Of a stretch of DNA of 64,000 bases, positions 31,158 to 41,571 are shown one piece after another. The translations under genes were made by a program, and so were the position numbers. The DNA comes from Sporolactobacillus vineae DSM 21990 = SL153. GTDB lineage: Bacteria; Bacillota; Bacilli; Bacillales; Sporolactobacillaceae. The stretch spans positions 310,001-374,000 of the forward strand of contig NZ_KB899043.1 of assembly GCF_000377985.1 (NCBI RefSeq), read 5' to 3'. Positions within the stretch are counted from its first letter, which is position 1. Each line of letters begins with the position of its first letter. The notes under the pieces are model-generated. The model worked only from the letters and a program-made list of their open reading frames with translations. It was not told the origin of the DNA and did not search any database.

Positions 31158-33545
31158 TCACAGCTGAATCGTCACCTCGCCGGTTTTTTTCACCGTGAAC
31201 ACAGTCTGATTTCCGGAATCACTAAAAGCAACCGGTTCACCCTCCAGCGTGATTGCTGCAGGATGAATCTGGTTCACGATAAACCGGAAGGAACGATAAC
31301 CTTTTTCGTATCCTGCATGCTTTTTCTCCGCTGAAATTCGGATCGTCTTCCCGTCTCCGCCAGCGGTAACGTCAAACTGATACAGGTTAAAGGCACCCTT
31401 ACGGTAGGCAAAACTTTCCCCGTCGTCCTGATAGTGCCGGTAGCTGCGGATACCCTTTCTCGCCGGATAGACATCCAGCGTCAGTTCCGTCACCGGCTGT
31501 TCACCAACATAGTGCTGAACCGGATACAATGGGATGACGGCGCCGGACCGGATATAAATCGGGCAGACATCCAGCGGTGTTTCCCGGATGATATACTGGC
31601 CGCCCTTATAGACAGTCTTCGTCCAGTAATCCACCCAGTCGCTTCCTTCCGGCAAGTAAACGGCACGTGCTTTTTCCCCCTGTGTCACCACCGGAGCGAC
31701 AAGCAGATCATCGCCGCAGAGAAATTCGTCATTGATCTCATACGTCCTTGGATCATGCTGATCGTTCAGCAGAAGCGGCCGGATCAACGGCAGCCCGTTC
31801 TTCTCTTCCTGGTGAAACAGGTCATAGAGGTAGGGAAGCAGCCGGTACCGCAGTTTGATATATTTCCTGCAGATCGCCTCAGTCTGTTCGCCAAAGGCCC
31901 ATGGTTCCTGGTCTCTTGTATAGATACTGGAATGATTGCGGAACAGCGGAGTGAAGGCGCCGACCTGAATCCAGCGTGCGAGCAGTTCTGCGGTGCAGTC
32001 AAAGCCGAAGCCGCCGACATCGGTGCCGCAGAAAGGGACCCCGCTGAGCCCGAGGTTCATCAGCATCGGCAGCGACATCCGCAGATGTTCCCACAGACTC
32101 TGATTATCACCCGTCCAGACCGTCGAATATTTCTGCGTTCCGGCGTAGCATGCGCGGGTAATGACGAACGGCCGCTTTCCGGTTGCCTTTTTGAGCCCTT
32201 CATAGGTGGCTTTGGCCATATAATGGCCGTAGACATTATGGATCTCGCGGTGATCTGCAGGCACGCCGTCGTGCTGGAACTGCACGTCGTCCGGGAGCGG
32301 TCCGTTGAAGCTCGCCGGCTCGTTCATATCGTTCCAGATACCGGACACACCGGTGTCGGTCATGATTTTCTGATTGGCCGCCCACCAGGACCGGACTTTG
32401 TGACTGGAGAAATCCGGATAGAGGGCGTCACCCGGCCAGACTTTATTGACATAGGGAAGGCCGTCTTTATCCGTCGCAAAGTAGTGGCCGGCCATGCCCT
32501 GGTCGTAAATTGGGTACCCTTTATCCTTTTTCACCCCGGGATCGATGATCGTCACCACTTTAAAGCCCTGTTCTCTCAAGTCCTGCAGCGTCTTGTGAGG
32601 ATCCGGAAACTTCTTCTTATCCCAGGTGAACACCCTGTAGCCGTCCATATAGTCGATGTCCAGGTAAAGCGCGTCGCAAGGAATATCTTTCCGGCGGAAG
32701 GTCTCTGCGACCTCGCGCAGCCGCTGCTCCGGAACGTACGCCCAGCGGCACTGCTGATAGCCGAGCGTCCAGAGCTGAGGCAGCGGCGCGGTGCCTGTCA
32801 GGTGTGTATACCCGCCGACCACTTCTTTGGCCGACGGTCCATAAATAAAATAATAGTCAAGGTTGCCGTCAACAGCGCCGAACGCGTAATAATTGCTGTT
32901 TTCCTTGCCCAGATCGAACACGGATTCATACGTATTATCAAGAAAATAGCCGAATGCCTGCCGGTCTTTCAGGGCGATAAAAAATGGAATCGATTTGTAC
33001 AAAGTTTCAAAACTCTCCACATGAGGACTCGGATCATCGGTATTCCACATCTTATAGTGATAGCCCTTCTTGTTCAGATGCCCGGTCTTCTCACCCAGGC
33101 CGTAGAAAAACATGTCGTGCTCCATCTTTTTCCGCACCTGAAACTTCAGTTTGTTTCGCTCTGCTTCGAGTTTGTGCCCTTCCGCAGCGGCCAGTTCCAG
33201 GCCTTCACCGGCACCCCGGCGAATAAAAGGCGCCGCCGTTCCCGGATCATCTTCACTCAGGACGCGTCCGTCTTTGTCCAGAACCGTTGTCCGAAAGTCG
33301 TCACCGATCCGGACCGTCAGTTTCTCTGTTTCGATCACCGCTTCACCGTTCCCGCTGCGGACGGTAAACGATCCCGGCGTTTTCTGCAGCTGTTCAATCG
33401 CTTTCGACGGTTGCTGTTTGGCTGTAAATGGAACAAAGAAACGGACGATGCCCGGTGTGATAATGTCCACCGTCGCCGCTTTCTGTTCAAAGCGGATCGT
33501 CACACTGCTGCCCTGCTGCTGAAAACCTTTTAGTTTCCCGAACAT
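31158..33545 (-). CDS. Alpha-glucosidase, glycoside hydrolase family 31
   Basis: A 795-residue GH31 retaining alpha-glycosidase, probably cleaving alpha-linked glucosides in the cytoplasm (no signal peptide). Domain order: N-terminal beta-sandwich (about 1-250), a TIM barrel with LDIDYMDGYRVFTWD (substrate Asp residues) and nucleophile D406 in GIWNDMNEP, the acid/base Asp expected in WTGDNQSLWEHL, then C-terminal beta domains from about 640. Size fits the maltase/YicI-like branch. GGAGGG precedes the ATG. It is a single gene with its own promoter and a nearby cre-like site, suggesting catabolite control. Alpha-xylosidase activity cannot be excluded. Confidence 0.92.
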   Translation of the reverse strand: MFGKLKGFQQQGSSVTIRFEQKAATVDIITPGIVRFFVPFTAKQQPSKAIEQLQKTPGSFTVRSGNGEAVIETEKLTVRIGDDFRTTVLDKDGRVLSEDDPGTAAPFIRRGAGEGLELAAAEGHKLEAERNKLKFQVRKKMEHDMFFYGLGEKTGHLNKKGYHYKMWNTDDPSPHVESFETLYKSIPFFIALKDRQAFGYFLDNTYESVFDLGKENSNYYAFGAVDGNLDYYFIYGPSAKEVVGGYTHLTGTAPLPQLWTLGYQQCRWAYVPEQRLREVAETFRRKDIPCDALYLDIDYMDGYRVFTWDKKKFPDPHKTLQDLREQGFKVVTIIDPGVKKDKGYPIYDQGMAGHYFATDKDGLPYVNKVWPGDALYPDFSSHKVRSWWAANQKIMTDTGVSGIWNDMNEPASFNGPLPDDVQFQHDGVPADHREIHNVYGHYMAKATYEGLKKATGKRPFVITRACYAGTQKYSTVWTGDNQSLWEHLRMSLPMLMNLGLSGVPFCGTDVGGFGFDCTAELLARWIQVGAFTPLFRNHSSIYTRDQEPWAFGEQTEAICRKYIKLRYRLLPYLYDLFHQEEKNGLPLIRPLLLNDQHDPRTYEINDEFLCGDDLLVAPVVTQGEKARAVYLPEGSDWVDYWTKTVYKGGQYIIRETPLDVCPIYIRSGAVIPLYPVQHYVGEQPVTELTLDVYPARKGIRSYRHYQDDGESFAYRKGAFNLYQFDVTAGGDGKTIRISAEKKHAGYEKGYRSFRFIVNQIHPAAITLEGEPVAFSDSGNQTVFTVKKTGEVTIQL

Positions 33546-33607
33546 GAAAAGAATCCCTCCTCACTGCCGATAAAACAATTCTGTGACATGAAACCTATAC
33601 TAAGATC

Positions 33608-33636
33608 AATATAGACCACTGGCCGGAAGCCGACAA
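33608..33636 (-). promoter_or_regulatory. Promoter of the GH31 gene
   Basis: TTGTCG (33636-33631) and TATATT (33613-33608) on the minus strand are separated by 17 nt. The start codon is about 60 nt downstream. Confidence 0.65.
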
Positions 33637-33655
33637 TAACAAGAGGCGTTAAAAA

Positions 33656-33669
33656 TGCATACGTTTTCA
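33656..33669 (-). promoter_or_regulatory. Candidate cre site (CcpA)
   Basis: TGAAAACGTATGCA matches the catabolite-response consensus TGNAANCGNWNNCA. It sits 20 nt upstream of the -35 of the GH31 promoter. Sites in this position are less usual for repression than overlapping ones. Confidence 0.5.
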
Positions 33670-33756
33670 GATAAAAAAGATCAGCAGCGCCCGCACTAAG
33701 CGGGAACACTATTGATCCTGTGTCGTCCATGAATTTGGTCCATCCGGTTGCACCGC

Positions 33757-35178
33757 TCACCCGTCCTGACGGTTGCGATGCACCTCGCCGTTCTCGCAGC
33801 TGAACAGGGTCGGATGCTCATCGACCACTGTCAGCAAATGAACCGGTCTCCCCCAGAGCTGTACGACATATTTCAGCACACCTTCAAGCTCCCTGACATC
33901 CAGTTCGACGCCTTCATAGCGGTGTTTCAAAAGCAGCTCGCCGTTATCCCGGTAATCGCCGTCTTCGACCACGATATACGGAAAACCCCCGTTCACCCGC
34001 ATGGCAACGAGCTGATCCCGGACATTCCGATAATCTTTGTCCGTGATGGTATAGTTCTCTCCTTTTTTCTCAAAAAGGAACAGGTCCTCCTGCCGGACAA
34101 GATCCTTACTCAGATAGTTACGGATAAACGACTGGTCGGATTCCAGCTCCCGGACTTCAAAAATTTTCTCACGGCCGGACCCCTCCCGGACGCCGGTCCG
34201 GCTCAGTTCATCGTTCGGATCGTCATAATTTTTTTCAATATCCTCATAAATCTTCAGTCCGAGGTAATAAGGATTGAGACTGTTCTGTGAAGGCTGAACA
34301 ACCTGGGCATTGAGTTTGGCAAATTCAACGGCTTCATCGGACGTCAAATCCAGCTCGCGCATAATCCGGACATGCCAGTAAGACGCCCAGCCCTCATTCA
34401 TAATCTTGGTTTCCAGCTGCGGCCAGAAATAGAGCATTTCCTCCCGCAGCATCGTAAGAATATCGCGCTGCCAGTCTTCCAGTATCCTGCTGTACTCTTC
34501 AATAAAAAACAGCAGATCCTTTTCCGGACGCCTGGGAAACCGGGTCACCTCTTCGGCCGGCTCATCCTGCCGACTGTTGTCCAGATTCAGCAGGTCCTGA
34601 TAAGCAGATAACGGACGTTTCTTCTTTTTCGCCGGTTTCCCCGGTTTATTGTCCAGCCAGTCGCCCTTTCTGATGATCCGCGGATCCACGTGCTCCTGAA
34701 TCGCCAGGACCGCGTCGATAAATTTCTCTACTTTCTTTCTTCCGTACTGCTTTTCATAGCGGTGAATCCGCTCTGCCGTCGCACCCATACTCTCAACCAT
34801 GTCCCGCCGCGTATTGACAAAGCGGATATTATTTTTGAAGAAATCGCAGTGTGCAAGAACATGGGCGACGATCATTTTGTTCTGAACCAGACTGTTCGTA
34901 TTGAGCAGAAAGGCGTAACAGGGATCGGAATTAATCACCAGTTCGTAAATTTTACTCAGGCCGAGGTCATACTGCATTTTCATTTTGTAATACTGTTTGC
35001 CGAAGCTCCAGTGTGAGAAACGGGTCGGCATCCCGTAAGCCCCGAATGTATAAATGATTTCCGCGGGACAGATCTCATAGCGCATCGGGTAAAAGTCGAG
35101 GCCGAATCCTTCTGCAATTTCCGTGATCTCGTCTATGGCTTGTTCCAGTGCTTTTCGTTCGCTGCCGTTTATGGGCAT
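33757..35178 (-). CDS. spoVR: SpoVR family protein
   Basis: A 473-residue SpoVR-family protein, required in B. subtilis for normal spore cortex formation. The family is also found in non-sporulators beside PrkA and DUF444 genes. Conserved blocks are [49 protein letters not shown] and [15 protein letters not shown]. His and Glu residues in the NEGWASYWH region suggest a metal site, but no reaction is established. The ATG at 35178 is chosen over 35208 because GGGAAGA precedes it. The usual partners YhbH and PrkA are encoded 14-18 kb away. It forms its own transcription unit. Confidence 0.93.
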   Translation of the reverse strand: MPINGSERKALEQAIDEITEIAEGFGLDFYPMRYEICPAEIIYTFGAYGMPTRFSHWSFGKQYYKMKMQYDLGLSKIYELVINSDPCYAFLLNTNSLVQNKMIVAHVLAHCDFFKNNIRFVNTRRDMVESMGATAERIHRYEKQYGRKKVEKFIDAVLAIQEHVDPRIIRKGDWLDNKPGKPAKKKKRPLSAYQDLLNLDNSRQDEPAEEVTRFPRRPEKDLLFFIEEYSRILEDWQRDILTMLREEMLYFWPQLETKIMNEGWASYWHVRIMRELDLTSDEAVEFAKLNAQVVQPSQNSLNPYYLGLKIYEDIEKNYDDPNDELSRTGVREGSGREKIFEVRELESDQSFIRNYLSKDLVRQEDLFLFEKKGENYTITDKDYRNVRDQLVAMRVNGGFPYIVVEDGDYRDNGELLLKHRYEGVELDVRELEGVLKYVVQLWGRPVHLLTVVDEHPTLFSCENGEVHRNRQDG

Positions 35179-35330
35179 TGGTCTTCCCGCCTTTCCGGCC
35201 ATCTGCAATGGTCTTTCTTCATCCTATGTTCCGTCCCGCTTTTATAAAACCGGAACCAGCCTGCCGGAGATGCCGGGAAGTTAAAAAAGCCCTGACAGAC
35301 GAGAAAAGCAGAAACGTCGTCAGCGTACAT

Positions 35331-37613
35331 TCACGATTTTTTTGGTGCATCGGCCAACTTTGCGGCGATAAGACGCAGGTTGGTCATGATTGCCGACTGA
35401 TCCGCCCGGGAAAGCCCGGCCTGATCTGAATAGATCAGCTGTTCATAACGCTGCGTCAGTTCCTGCATCGCCCTGCCGGAAATCTTCCCGTCCACTTCCT
35501 CGGCAAATTCACGAAGAGTCTGGGAATCTTTACGTCTCATCCCATTCAGACGCAGCAGTGACAGCACGCGCGCATAAGCTCGGTTAAATGAGACTCCGTC
35601 AGTCACCGCAAGCCTGGTCAGGCGCCGGCTCAGAAGCCGGCTCAGCCATGATTTCCGGGTCAGAAATGCGACCAGCAGAACGGCCGGCACAAGAATTCCG
35701 GCGGCTACGCTCAGCAGCCGCGGCAGCAGAGAGACATGCCCTGCAGCTGCTTGTTTCCCGGAATGATCACTAAAAGGCGACTTCTGCGGCACGCTCCCGG
35801 AATCAGGCGCCATGCTCTGAGCCGGTGTACGGTTTGAACGGGACGCTGCCTGCGCAGACGACGTACTGGAAGACGCTCCCGGCGTCCGGGGTGTTCGCCC
35901 TGACGCAGGGCTGCTGCTTCCGCTGCTCCCTGTTTCAGTGAAAACCGACGGATCGGCAAATGTCGGTGTCGGATCAAAACTCACCCAGCCGCTGCCGGGG
36001 AAGTAGACGTCCGCCCAGGAATGCGCATCGGAATTTTTTACTTGATAGATGGATGCCGGGACCGTCTTTCCATTGACTCTTGCTTCGGTTTGTCCGGTAT
36101 ATTCTCCGGAAGTAAACCCTTTGACCCACCGCGCCGGTATCCCCGCCGATCGCAGCAGGACAACCATGGAAGTCGAAAAATTATCACAGTAGCCGGTCCG
36201 TGAAGTAAACAGGAACTGGTCAACATAGTCCTGATTCCCGGCGGGCCGCGGCACCTGATCCGTGGAATAGGAGAAGCGCGGCGATTTCAGATAGTTCATC
36301 ACCGCCATAACTGCATCATAGCGGTTGGTACTCTTTGCGGTCAGTTTCCGGGCCAGGGTGCGCACGCGATCCGGAAGTTCTCCGGGAAGCTGCAGATAAC
36401 GGCTTCGGATCGACTCAGGATCCGGACTCCCCTTAACCCGGCGCAAGCTGGGAATCTGGTAGACCGGCTGCAGATAGCTGATGGTTTCCGTACGAACCGG
36501 TTTTTCATCTGCCGTCAGCACCTGGCCCGCATCCGGATTGATTTTCAAGGTTGGATTTGATGCCGCTACTGAGGCCGGCTGGCCGATATAGGGAAGAATC
36601 GCCGGACTGTCATTGGTAAAAGTCAGCCGGGCTGACTGTTTCGTCGTTTTCGTATTCTTCCCATAGAGCGCGATGCGGTTCAGATTCTGTGTTCGGTCGA
36701 CCAGCGGAACAAAATAACCGCTTTTCCCGGCCGACCAGCCTTTTCCTGTATAAATATGTTTGGTGGCCACGCGCCAGTATCCGGCATCACCGCTGATGCG
36801 GGCTGTGAACAGGACGGTGGCATCCATGCCAAGTGATCCGCCGAGACGCGTATCATCGCTGTCATAACCGATTCGCTGGCTCGTCAGCAGTCCGCCGGAG
36901 ATCAGGCCTTTGTTCTGAAGATAGACGAGCGGGCTTGTCCATCGAGGATCCATTTTGGGACCGGCAAAACCGGTTGCCAGAATAAGAAAAAGTGATGCCG
37001 TCACGATCAGCAGCCATTTAATGAAACCGGTTCGGTTCACGGCCGGCCCTGCCGCTTCATCCAGCCGGCTGTAATTTTCGATGCCGACCATAAGAAGGCC
37101 TGCGACGATCACGAAAGGCAGTGACTGCGCGGCTTTTACATCTGTAAACGTATCGACCATACTGATCGCTGCCACAGACAGAAAAAAATAGAGATAAAGT
37201 CTGCCTGTTTTTAACCAGCGCCATACCACCACGCAGATCAGCCACAGGAGCACATAAAACAGGAACGCGCTGAACAGGTCGGACATACCGGTCAGATTGC
37301 CCTGCCAGACCATCCGTGCATTCCTGTTCAGCTCACGAACGGTACGTACCAGCCACTGACTGTCCAGCAGCGGCAGATCATTGAAAAAATAGTTGTGAAT
37401 GGCCCACCCGGTCTGAAGAATTCCTGCGAGCCCGGCCAGCCAGAATGGCGCCCCGATACTCAGCAGAAGGAGCGGGATAAAAAAGAACAGGAAAAGCTGT
37501 AAAGGCTGGTTCAGGATCGTCAGCGTCATAACCGGCCGGACGCATGTCCAGAAAATGAATACGGCCAGGAGCCATGACAGCAGATGCGGCCACTTTCGAA
37601 ACTTGTTTCGCAT
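35331..37613 (-). CDS. yebA: Transglutaminase-like membrane protein (YebA/TgpA type)
   Basis: A 760-residue membrane protein. The first about 215 residues hold 6 or more TM segments (DUF3488-like). An extracytoplasmic transglutaminase-like domain follows, with catalytic Cys in SRTGYCDNFSTSM, His in NSDAHSWADVYF and Asp in WVSFDPTPTF. A Ser/Pro/Thr-rich linker (about 560-620), one more TM (about 630-650) and a cytoplasmic C-terminal domain complete it. Probably a surface peptide cross-linker or protease; the substrate is unknown. Its ATG overlaps the DUF58 gene stop (TAATG), so the two are coupled. It is last in the MoxR-DUF58-transglutaminase operon, equal to B. subtilis yeaC-yeaD-yebA. Confidence 0.9.
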   Translation of the reverse strand: MRNKFRKWPHLLSWLLAVFIFWTCVRPVMTLTILNQPLQLFLFFFIPLLLLSIGAPFWLAGLAGILQTGWAIHNYFFNDLPLLDSQWLVRTVRELNRNARMVWQGNLTGMSDLFSAFLFYVLLWLICVVVWRWLKTGRLYLYFFLSVAAISMVDTFTDVKAAQSLPFVIVAGLLMVGIENYSRLDEAAGPAVNRTGFIKWLLIVTASLFLILATGFAGPKMDPRWTSPLVYLQNKGLISGGLLTSQRIGYDSDDTRLGGSLGMDATVLFTARISGDAGYWRVATKHIYTGKGWSAGKSGYFVPLVDRTQNLNRIALYGKNTKTTKQSARLTFTNDSPAILPYIGQPASVAASNPTLKINPDAGQVLTADEKPVRTETISYLQPVYQIPSLRRVKGSPDPESIRSRYLQLPGELPDRVRTLARKLTAKSTNRYDAVMAVMNYLKSPRFSYSTDQVPRPAGNQDYVDQFLFTSRTGYCDNFSTSMVVLLRSAGIPARWVKGFTSGEYTGQTEARVNGKTVPASIYQVKNSDAHSWADVYFPGSGWVSFDPTPTFADPSVFTETGSSGSSSPASGRTPRTPGASSSTSSAQAASRSNRTPAQSMAPDSGSVPQKSPFSDHSGKQAAAGHVSLLPRLLSVAAGILVPAVLLVAFLTRKSWLSRLLSRRLTRLAVTDGVSFNRAYARVLSLLRLNGMRRKDSQTLREFAEEVDGKISGRAMQELTQRYEQLIYSDQAGLSRADQSAIMTNLRLIAAKLADAPKKS

Positions 37614-38779
37614 TAATGACTCACCTTCTGAATGGCTGAGAAATCATCTCCGGGAACGCGAAAAAGAACGGTTCCTTTCGGCATTCCCTCTGCCCTGATC
37701 TCAGATTGCACCGGATCAGAAAAATAAAAACAGAGCCTTTCCCTGTGAAGGGATCGGCCGGCGAGATCGCGCCCCATGATCACTGTGACGGATGTCTGTC
37801 CTGCCGGCACTTTTTCAGAACGGTCCCGACCTTGCCCGTCACTTCGATGCAGTCCCGCAAGCAGATGAAGCAGTTCTGCACGTTCCTTCTTGCCATAGGC
37901 CTGCAGCGTAAGCCGTACCGGTGAAGCGCCGCCGGCCGTCAGCTGCACCCGGGAACTCTTTGCCAACAGGGCGATGACCATCGACGCAGTAAATGAGACG
38001 GCACGTTCGAAAATCACTGCCGGATCATCCTTAAAGGAAGACAGGACGACTTCAGCATGATGTTCGACCTCCGGCTCAAACTGACGGGCAACCGGCGCAT
38101 TTTTTCGCGCACTCGCTTTCCAGTCCATCCAGGACAGGCGGTCACCCGGCTGGTAATCCCGCAAACCGCTGAACTGGAAAATATCCGCATCGCCTGAAAT
38201 CGAGGCACGATCCAGACGGTTTCTCAGCCCGGACAGGACGACCGGTCTGATTTTCGGATAAACCGTCAGCGTACTCCGGCAGGGGAGCGTGCACCTCTTC
38301 TGGAAGAAGCCAAAAGGATCCCCGAATGCAACATGTACGGACGAAAATGTATGAATGCCGCGCGGAACAGAGGCCAGACAGCCGGTAAACGAGGTATTTT
38401 TTCCCATCCAGGCAAGTCTCATCGGATAACCTGCCTCTTCAGGAATGCCGGAATCCGGTTCCGGATGCTCACCGGCCGCAACCATAAAAAACGGAATGAC
38501 GGCTTTCCGGCTCAGGTCCAGTTTGACGGGTACAGGATCACCGCCGAACAGTTCTCCGCCCGGCACGATCCGGGTCGCTGCGATCCATTTTGGCGGATAA
38601 AGGAAAATAAGGGTCAGATAAAGCATGACCGGCAGAAAAGTGTAGAAAAGGAACCAGCTGATAAAGCCGCCCTGTACCATAGCAAAATAGAACATCAGGA
38701 TAAAAACAAGCAGTGCAGCCCAGAATCTGAGCTGCAATTTATTTTTGAGGAAACGGAACGAACTGAGCCGTCGTTTCAT
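37613..38779 (-). CDS. yeaD: DUF58 domain protein (YeaD-like)
   Basis: A 388-residue protein with two adjacent N-terminal TM segments (about 15-55), a basic/beta-rich region and the DUF58 core with YQPGDRLSWMDWKASARK at about residues 205-225. The region after it resembles a von Willebrand A-like fold. Such proteins act with MoxR ATPases, probably as an adaptor in assembly or maturation of surface components. Its start overlaps the moxR stop by 4 nt (ATGA) and its stop overlaps the next start by 1 nt, so all three genes are coupled. Confidence 0.9.
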   Translation of the reverse strand: MKRRLSSFRFLKNKLQLRFWAALLVFILMFYFAMVQGGFISWFLFYTFLPVMLYLTLIFLYPPKWIAATRIVPGGELFGGDPVPVKLDLSRKAVIPFFMVAAGEHPEPDSGIPEEAGYPMRLAWMGKNTSFTGCLASVPRGIHTFSSVHVAFGDPFGFFQKRCTLPCRSTLTVYPKIRPVVLSGLRNRLDRASISGDADIFQFSGLRDYQPGDRLSWMDWKASARKNAPVARQFEPEVEHHAEVVLSSFKDDPAVIFERAVSFTASMVIALLAKSSRVQLTAGGASPVRLTLQAYGKKERAELLHLLAGLHRSDGQGRDRSEKVPAGQTSVTVIMGRDLAGRSLHRERLCFYFSDPVQSEIRAEGMPKGTVLFRVPGDDFSAIQKVSH

Positions 38780-39738
38780 CGGATGGATTCCTTTGTACGG
38801 ACAGGAACGTGGATGGATGCGATAATGCTCCGGATCAGTTCGGCAGCTTTCTGCCCGCCGGTCTGATCCCCGCGCAGGATAATCCGGTGACCCAGTACAT
38901 AAGGAGCGACTTCCTTCAGGTCGTCCGGAACTGTGTAGTTCCGCCGGCAGATGAAGGCATAGGCGCGTGCCGCCTGCAGAAAAGCCAGCGAGCCGCGCGG
39001 ACTGACGCCAAGGTAAATATCCGGATGATGCCGGGTTGCTTCAACAATATCCAGCAAATAATTTTTCATACTGTCAGAAACATAGACTTCTCTTACCTGG
39101 CGGCGAAGCTCCAGTATCTGTTCGATCGTGAGCACCGGCTGCAGGCGTTCCAGCGGATTTTCACCTGACAGCCGGTTAAGAATCGCCAGTTCGTCTGCCC
39201 GGCTCGGATAGCCCATGGACAGTTTCAGAAGAAACCGGTCCAGCTGTGCTTCCGGCAAAGCATACGTCCCTTCATACTCAATCGGGTTCTGAGTCGCCAT
39301 CACAAAGAACAGATCCGGAAGCTTATGTGTCGTCCCGTCCACGGTGACCCGGCCCTCCGCCATCCCTTCAAGCAGGGCGGACTGAGTCTTCGGCGAAGTC
39401 CGGTTGATCTCGTCGGCGAGAACGACATTGCCCATCAGCGGACCAGGCCGGAACTGGAATTCACCGGTTTTCTGATTGAACACGGACATCCCGGTAATAT
39501 CCGAGGGAAGAAGATCCGGTGTAAACTGGATGCGTTTGAAATCCGCACCGATCGACCTGGCGATCGACCGGACAAGAACGGTCTTTCCGACTCCGGGAAT
39601 ATCCTCGATCAGGACATGCCCGCCGGCAAGAAGCGCGACAGTGATCAGTCTGATAATCTTTCTTTTCCCAACAACAACCGTTTCCACATGGTCGATCATA
39701 TCGGCAATCAATTGATGTGAGGCGGGGCTTGGCGTCAT
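38776..39738 (-). CDS. yeaC: MoxR family AAA+ ATPase (YeaC-like)
   Basis: A 320-residue MoxR-type AAA+ ATPase. Walker A is GVGKTVLVRS in EDIPGVGKTVLV, Walker B is VLADEINRTSPKTQ, sensor 1 lies in VMATQNPIEYEGTYALPEAQ, and the MoxR-specific DRFLLKLSMGYPS follows. It is thought to act as a chaperone or remodelling ATPase for the DUF58 partner. GAGGAAA precedes the ATG by about 7 nt. First gene of the three-gene operon. Confidence 0.92.
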   Translation of the reverse strand: MTPSPASHQLIADMIDHVETVVVGKRKIIRLITVALLAGGHVLIEDIPGVGKTVLVRSIARSIGADFKRIQFTPDLLPSDITGMSVFNQKTGEFQFRPGPLMGNVVLADEINRTSPKTQSALLEGMAEGRVTVDGTTHKLPDLFFVMATQNPIEYEGTYALPEAQLDRFLLKLSMGYPSRADELAILNRLSGENPLERLQPVLTIEQILELRRQVREVYVSDSMKNYLLDIVEATRHHPDIYLGVSPRGSLAFLQAARAYAFICRRNYTVPDDLKEVAPYVLGHRIILRGDQTGGQKAAELIRSIIASIHVPVRTKESIR

Positions 39739-39935
39739 GGCATTTCCTCTCTTTTTTGATCATTTCCGACTATTTCAACAACTATTTTCATTCTACCTAA
39801 CGATCGTCCTTATTTCCATTAAAGTGCCCGTCGTCCAGGATAGCCACCGAAGACAAAAAACGGGCTATGCACAGTTCATTCGCATCGTCCGTTTGTTTTT
39901 TGTCTTGTGTGTCTTTTAATGCCAGTCTGCGTGTC

Positions 39936-41222
39936 TTATAGTTTCTGCATCAGGCGTGTGACTGAATCGGAAAGGGTATTTGTCCCCTGGCCGATCTGTT
40001 CCGTGATTTCTGCCAGCGTTTCCGCATTGCTGTCCACCTTCTTCGACAGTTTGTTGCTTCTGTCGACGGCAGTGATGATCTGTTCAAACTTTTTCCCCGT
40101 GTCTCTGGACTCTTTCATTCCTTTTTCAATGATTTCTGTGGCATCTGCCAGAGACGTCACGACATTCCCGGTTACTCTGGATGAATTTGCAATCAAGGAA
40201 GAGATTTGTGCTGTCGCCTGATTGGTCTCTTCAGCGAGTTTCCGGATTTCTTCGGAAACAACGCTGAATCCCTTACCGTACTCGCCGGCTCTGGCTGCCT
40301 CAATCGCCGAATTCAGCGCCAGGATATTGGTCTGTTCGGAGATGTCCCGGACCAGGTCGGTCACGCGCCCGATTTCCTGTGATGCCTGCTTCAGGCGACC
40401 GACCATCGTTCCCATGTCCGTGATTGACCGATTGGCCATGCTTACCTGATCAAGAAGGCGCTCGAGCTGAACTTTTCCTTCTGAAGCCTGGTTCTTAGCC
40501 TTTTCCGTTTCTTCACTGCTGGAATGCACCGTTGTCTGAACAAGGTTAAAGTGATCCTGCAACTTTTTCACTGCGGCCCTGGTGCGGCTCGTCACCTCGT
40601 TCAGACTGCCGCTGATTTGCGTCATTCCCGAACGGAGATCCTGACGGCCCTGCTCGAATTCCCCTTCCAGATTTCTGGCGTATTCCCGGTCATAGACTTC
40701 AAGGACAATCTGCTGTTCCAGACTGATCATTTTATTGATGGCGTGAATCGCCTGCTCTGCCGCAGGATGGTCCCCGACCTCACGAAAGACAATGTGAATC
40801 AGATGATACTGGATATTCTGAAAAGTGCCCATATAGTAGCTTGGTGTCAGATTGATCTTATAGTGCATGCGCCCGACTTGTGCCCGGCTTTCGACAAACG
40901 CATCATCGATTTTTCCATCAAAAAAATTCATGATATGGCCGGCAAGTGTCTTGCTCAGCTTTTCGACCGTACTGTACCGGTCAATGATTTTCCGGAGCGG
41001 TTCAATCTCATAGAAACTGGCATAAAACTTTTCCGCGATCGCATCGATCTCTTTGGCAACAAACGGACGGAGGGCCTTTAACAACTGAAGATCATGGGCT
41101 GTCAACTCAAGCATGTCCAGCTTTTCTTTGATCTTCGGATCGCTGACGCCAATGGCAACAGTTTCGTTTTCCGCCTGTTTCAGCCAGCTGCTTTCGGTAT
41201 TTTTCCTGGTGCGTAAAAACAT
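39936..41222 (-). CDS. hemAT: HemAT-like globin-coupled aerotaxis receptor
   Basis: A 428-residue soluble oxygen sensor for chemotaxis. The N-terminal globin-coupled sensor domain (about 20-185) has the proximal heme ligand H120 in VGRMHYKINLTPSYYMGTFQ. The C-terminal methyl-accepting signalling domain shows the conserved hairpin DISEQTNILALNSAIEAARAGEYGKGFSVV, quoted here in its key part NILALNSAIEAARAGE. No TM segments, as expected for HemAT. It signals to the CheA-CheW array, implying motility. A minus-strand GCCGATAA at 41279-41272 resembles a sigma-D -10, but its -35 is not convincing. Single gene. Confidence 0.92.
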   Translation of the reverse strand: MFLRTRKNTESSWLKQAENETVAIGVSDPKIKEKLDMLELTAHDLQLLKALRPFVAKEIDAIAEKFYASFYEIEPLRKIIDRYSTVEKLSKTLAGHIMNFFDGKIDDAFVESRAQVGRMHYKINLTPSYYMGTFQNIQYHLIHIVFREVGDHPAAEQAIHAINKMISLEQQIVLEVYDREYARNLEGEFEQGRQDLRSGMTQISGSLNEVTSRTRAAVKKLQDHFNLVQTTVHSSSEETEKAKNQASEGKVQLERLLDQVSMANRSITDMGTMVGRLKQASQEIGRVTDLVRDISEQTNILALNSAIEAARAGEYGKGFSVVSEEIRKLAEETNQATAQISSLIANSSRVTGNVVTSLADATEIIEKGMKESRDTGKKFEQIITAVDRSNKLSKKVDSNAETLAEITEQIGQGTNTLSDSVTRLMQKL

Positions 41223-41571
41223 GTAGCTACTTCTCCCTTCAAATCAACCGGTCAATAACCTTCTGTACTATTTATCGGCATAAAGGTCAACAATCTGGAG
41301 TCCCGGCACCGGTGACGGGCCGCCTCCTTGTCTTTCTTTATGAAAAGCGCTGTAATAGTGAGGGGTGTTTTTGCTGTTGTCCGGAGCGAAAAACGAGGGT
41401 CCGCAACGGAAAACAAGCAGACATAATCTTAAAAAAATTACTTTTTCATGATAGCATAGTTTATCTGCAGGATTGCCGTTTCCCAGATCTGTAATCGACT
41501 TTTTTGTGAACAATGGCCTGCACCCTGAGTCCCCTAAGACTTGATTTTGACGTCAATGACCGGATTCAAAA
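41223..41571. other. Intergenic region between hemAT and the metE promoter
   Basis: No credible gene. It must contain the hemAT promoter. Candidates on the minus strand are TTGTTG with TAGTAC at 17 nt near 41270-41300, and an overlapping sigma-D-like GCCGATAA. Neither is strong. Confidence 0.4.

Noticed and set aside
31434-33533. Plus-strand open frame of 699 codons
   Set aside because: Exactly antisense to the well-supported GH31 gene. It has no ribosome site and no recognisable domain, and its residue use fits a codon-bias shadow.
41272-41279. Sigma-D promoter of hemAT
   Set aside because: GCCGATAA resembles the -10, but the TAAA -35 is missing at the correct distance.
41268-41513. Small minus-strand gene between hemAT and metE
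   Set aside because: No ribosome site, no homology that I recognise, and atypical composition; most likely promoter sequence.
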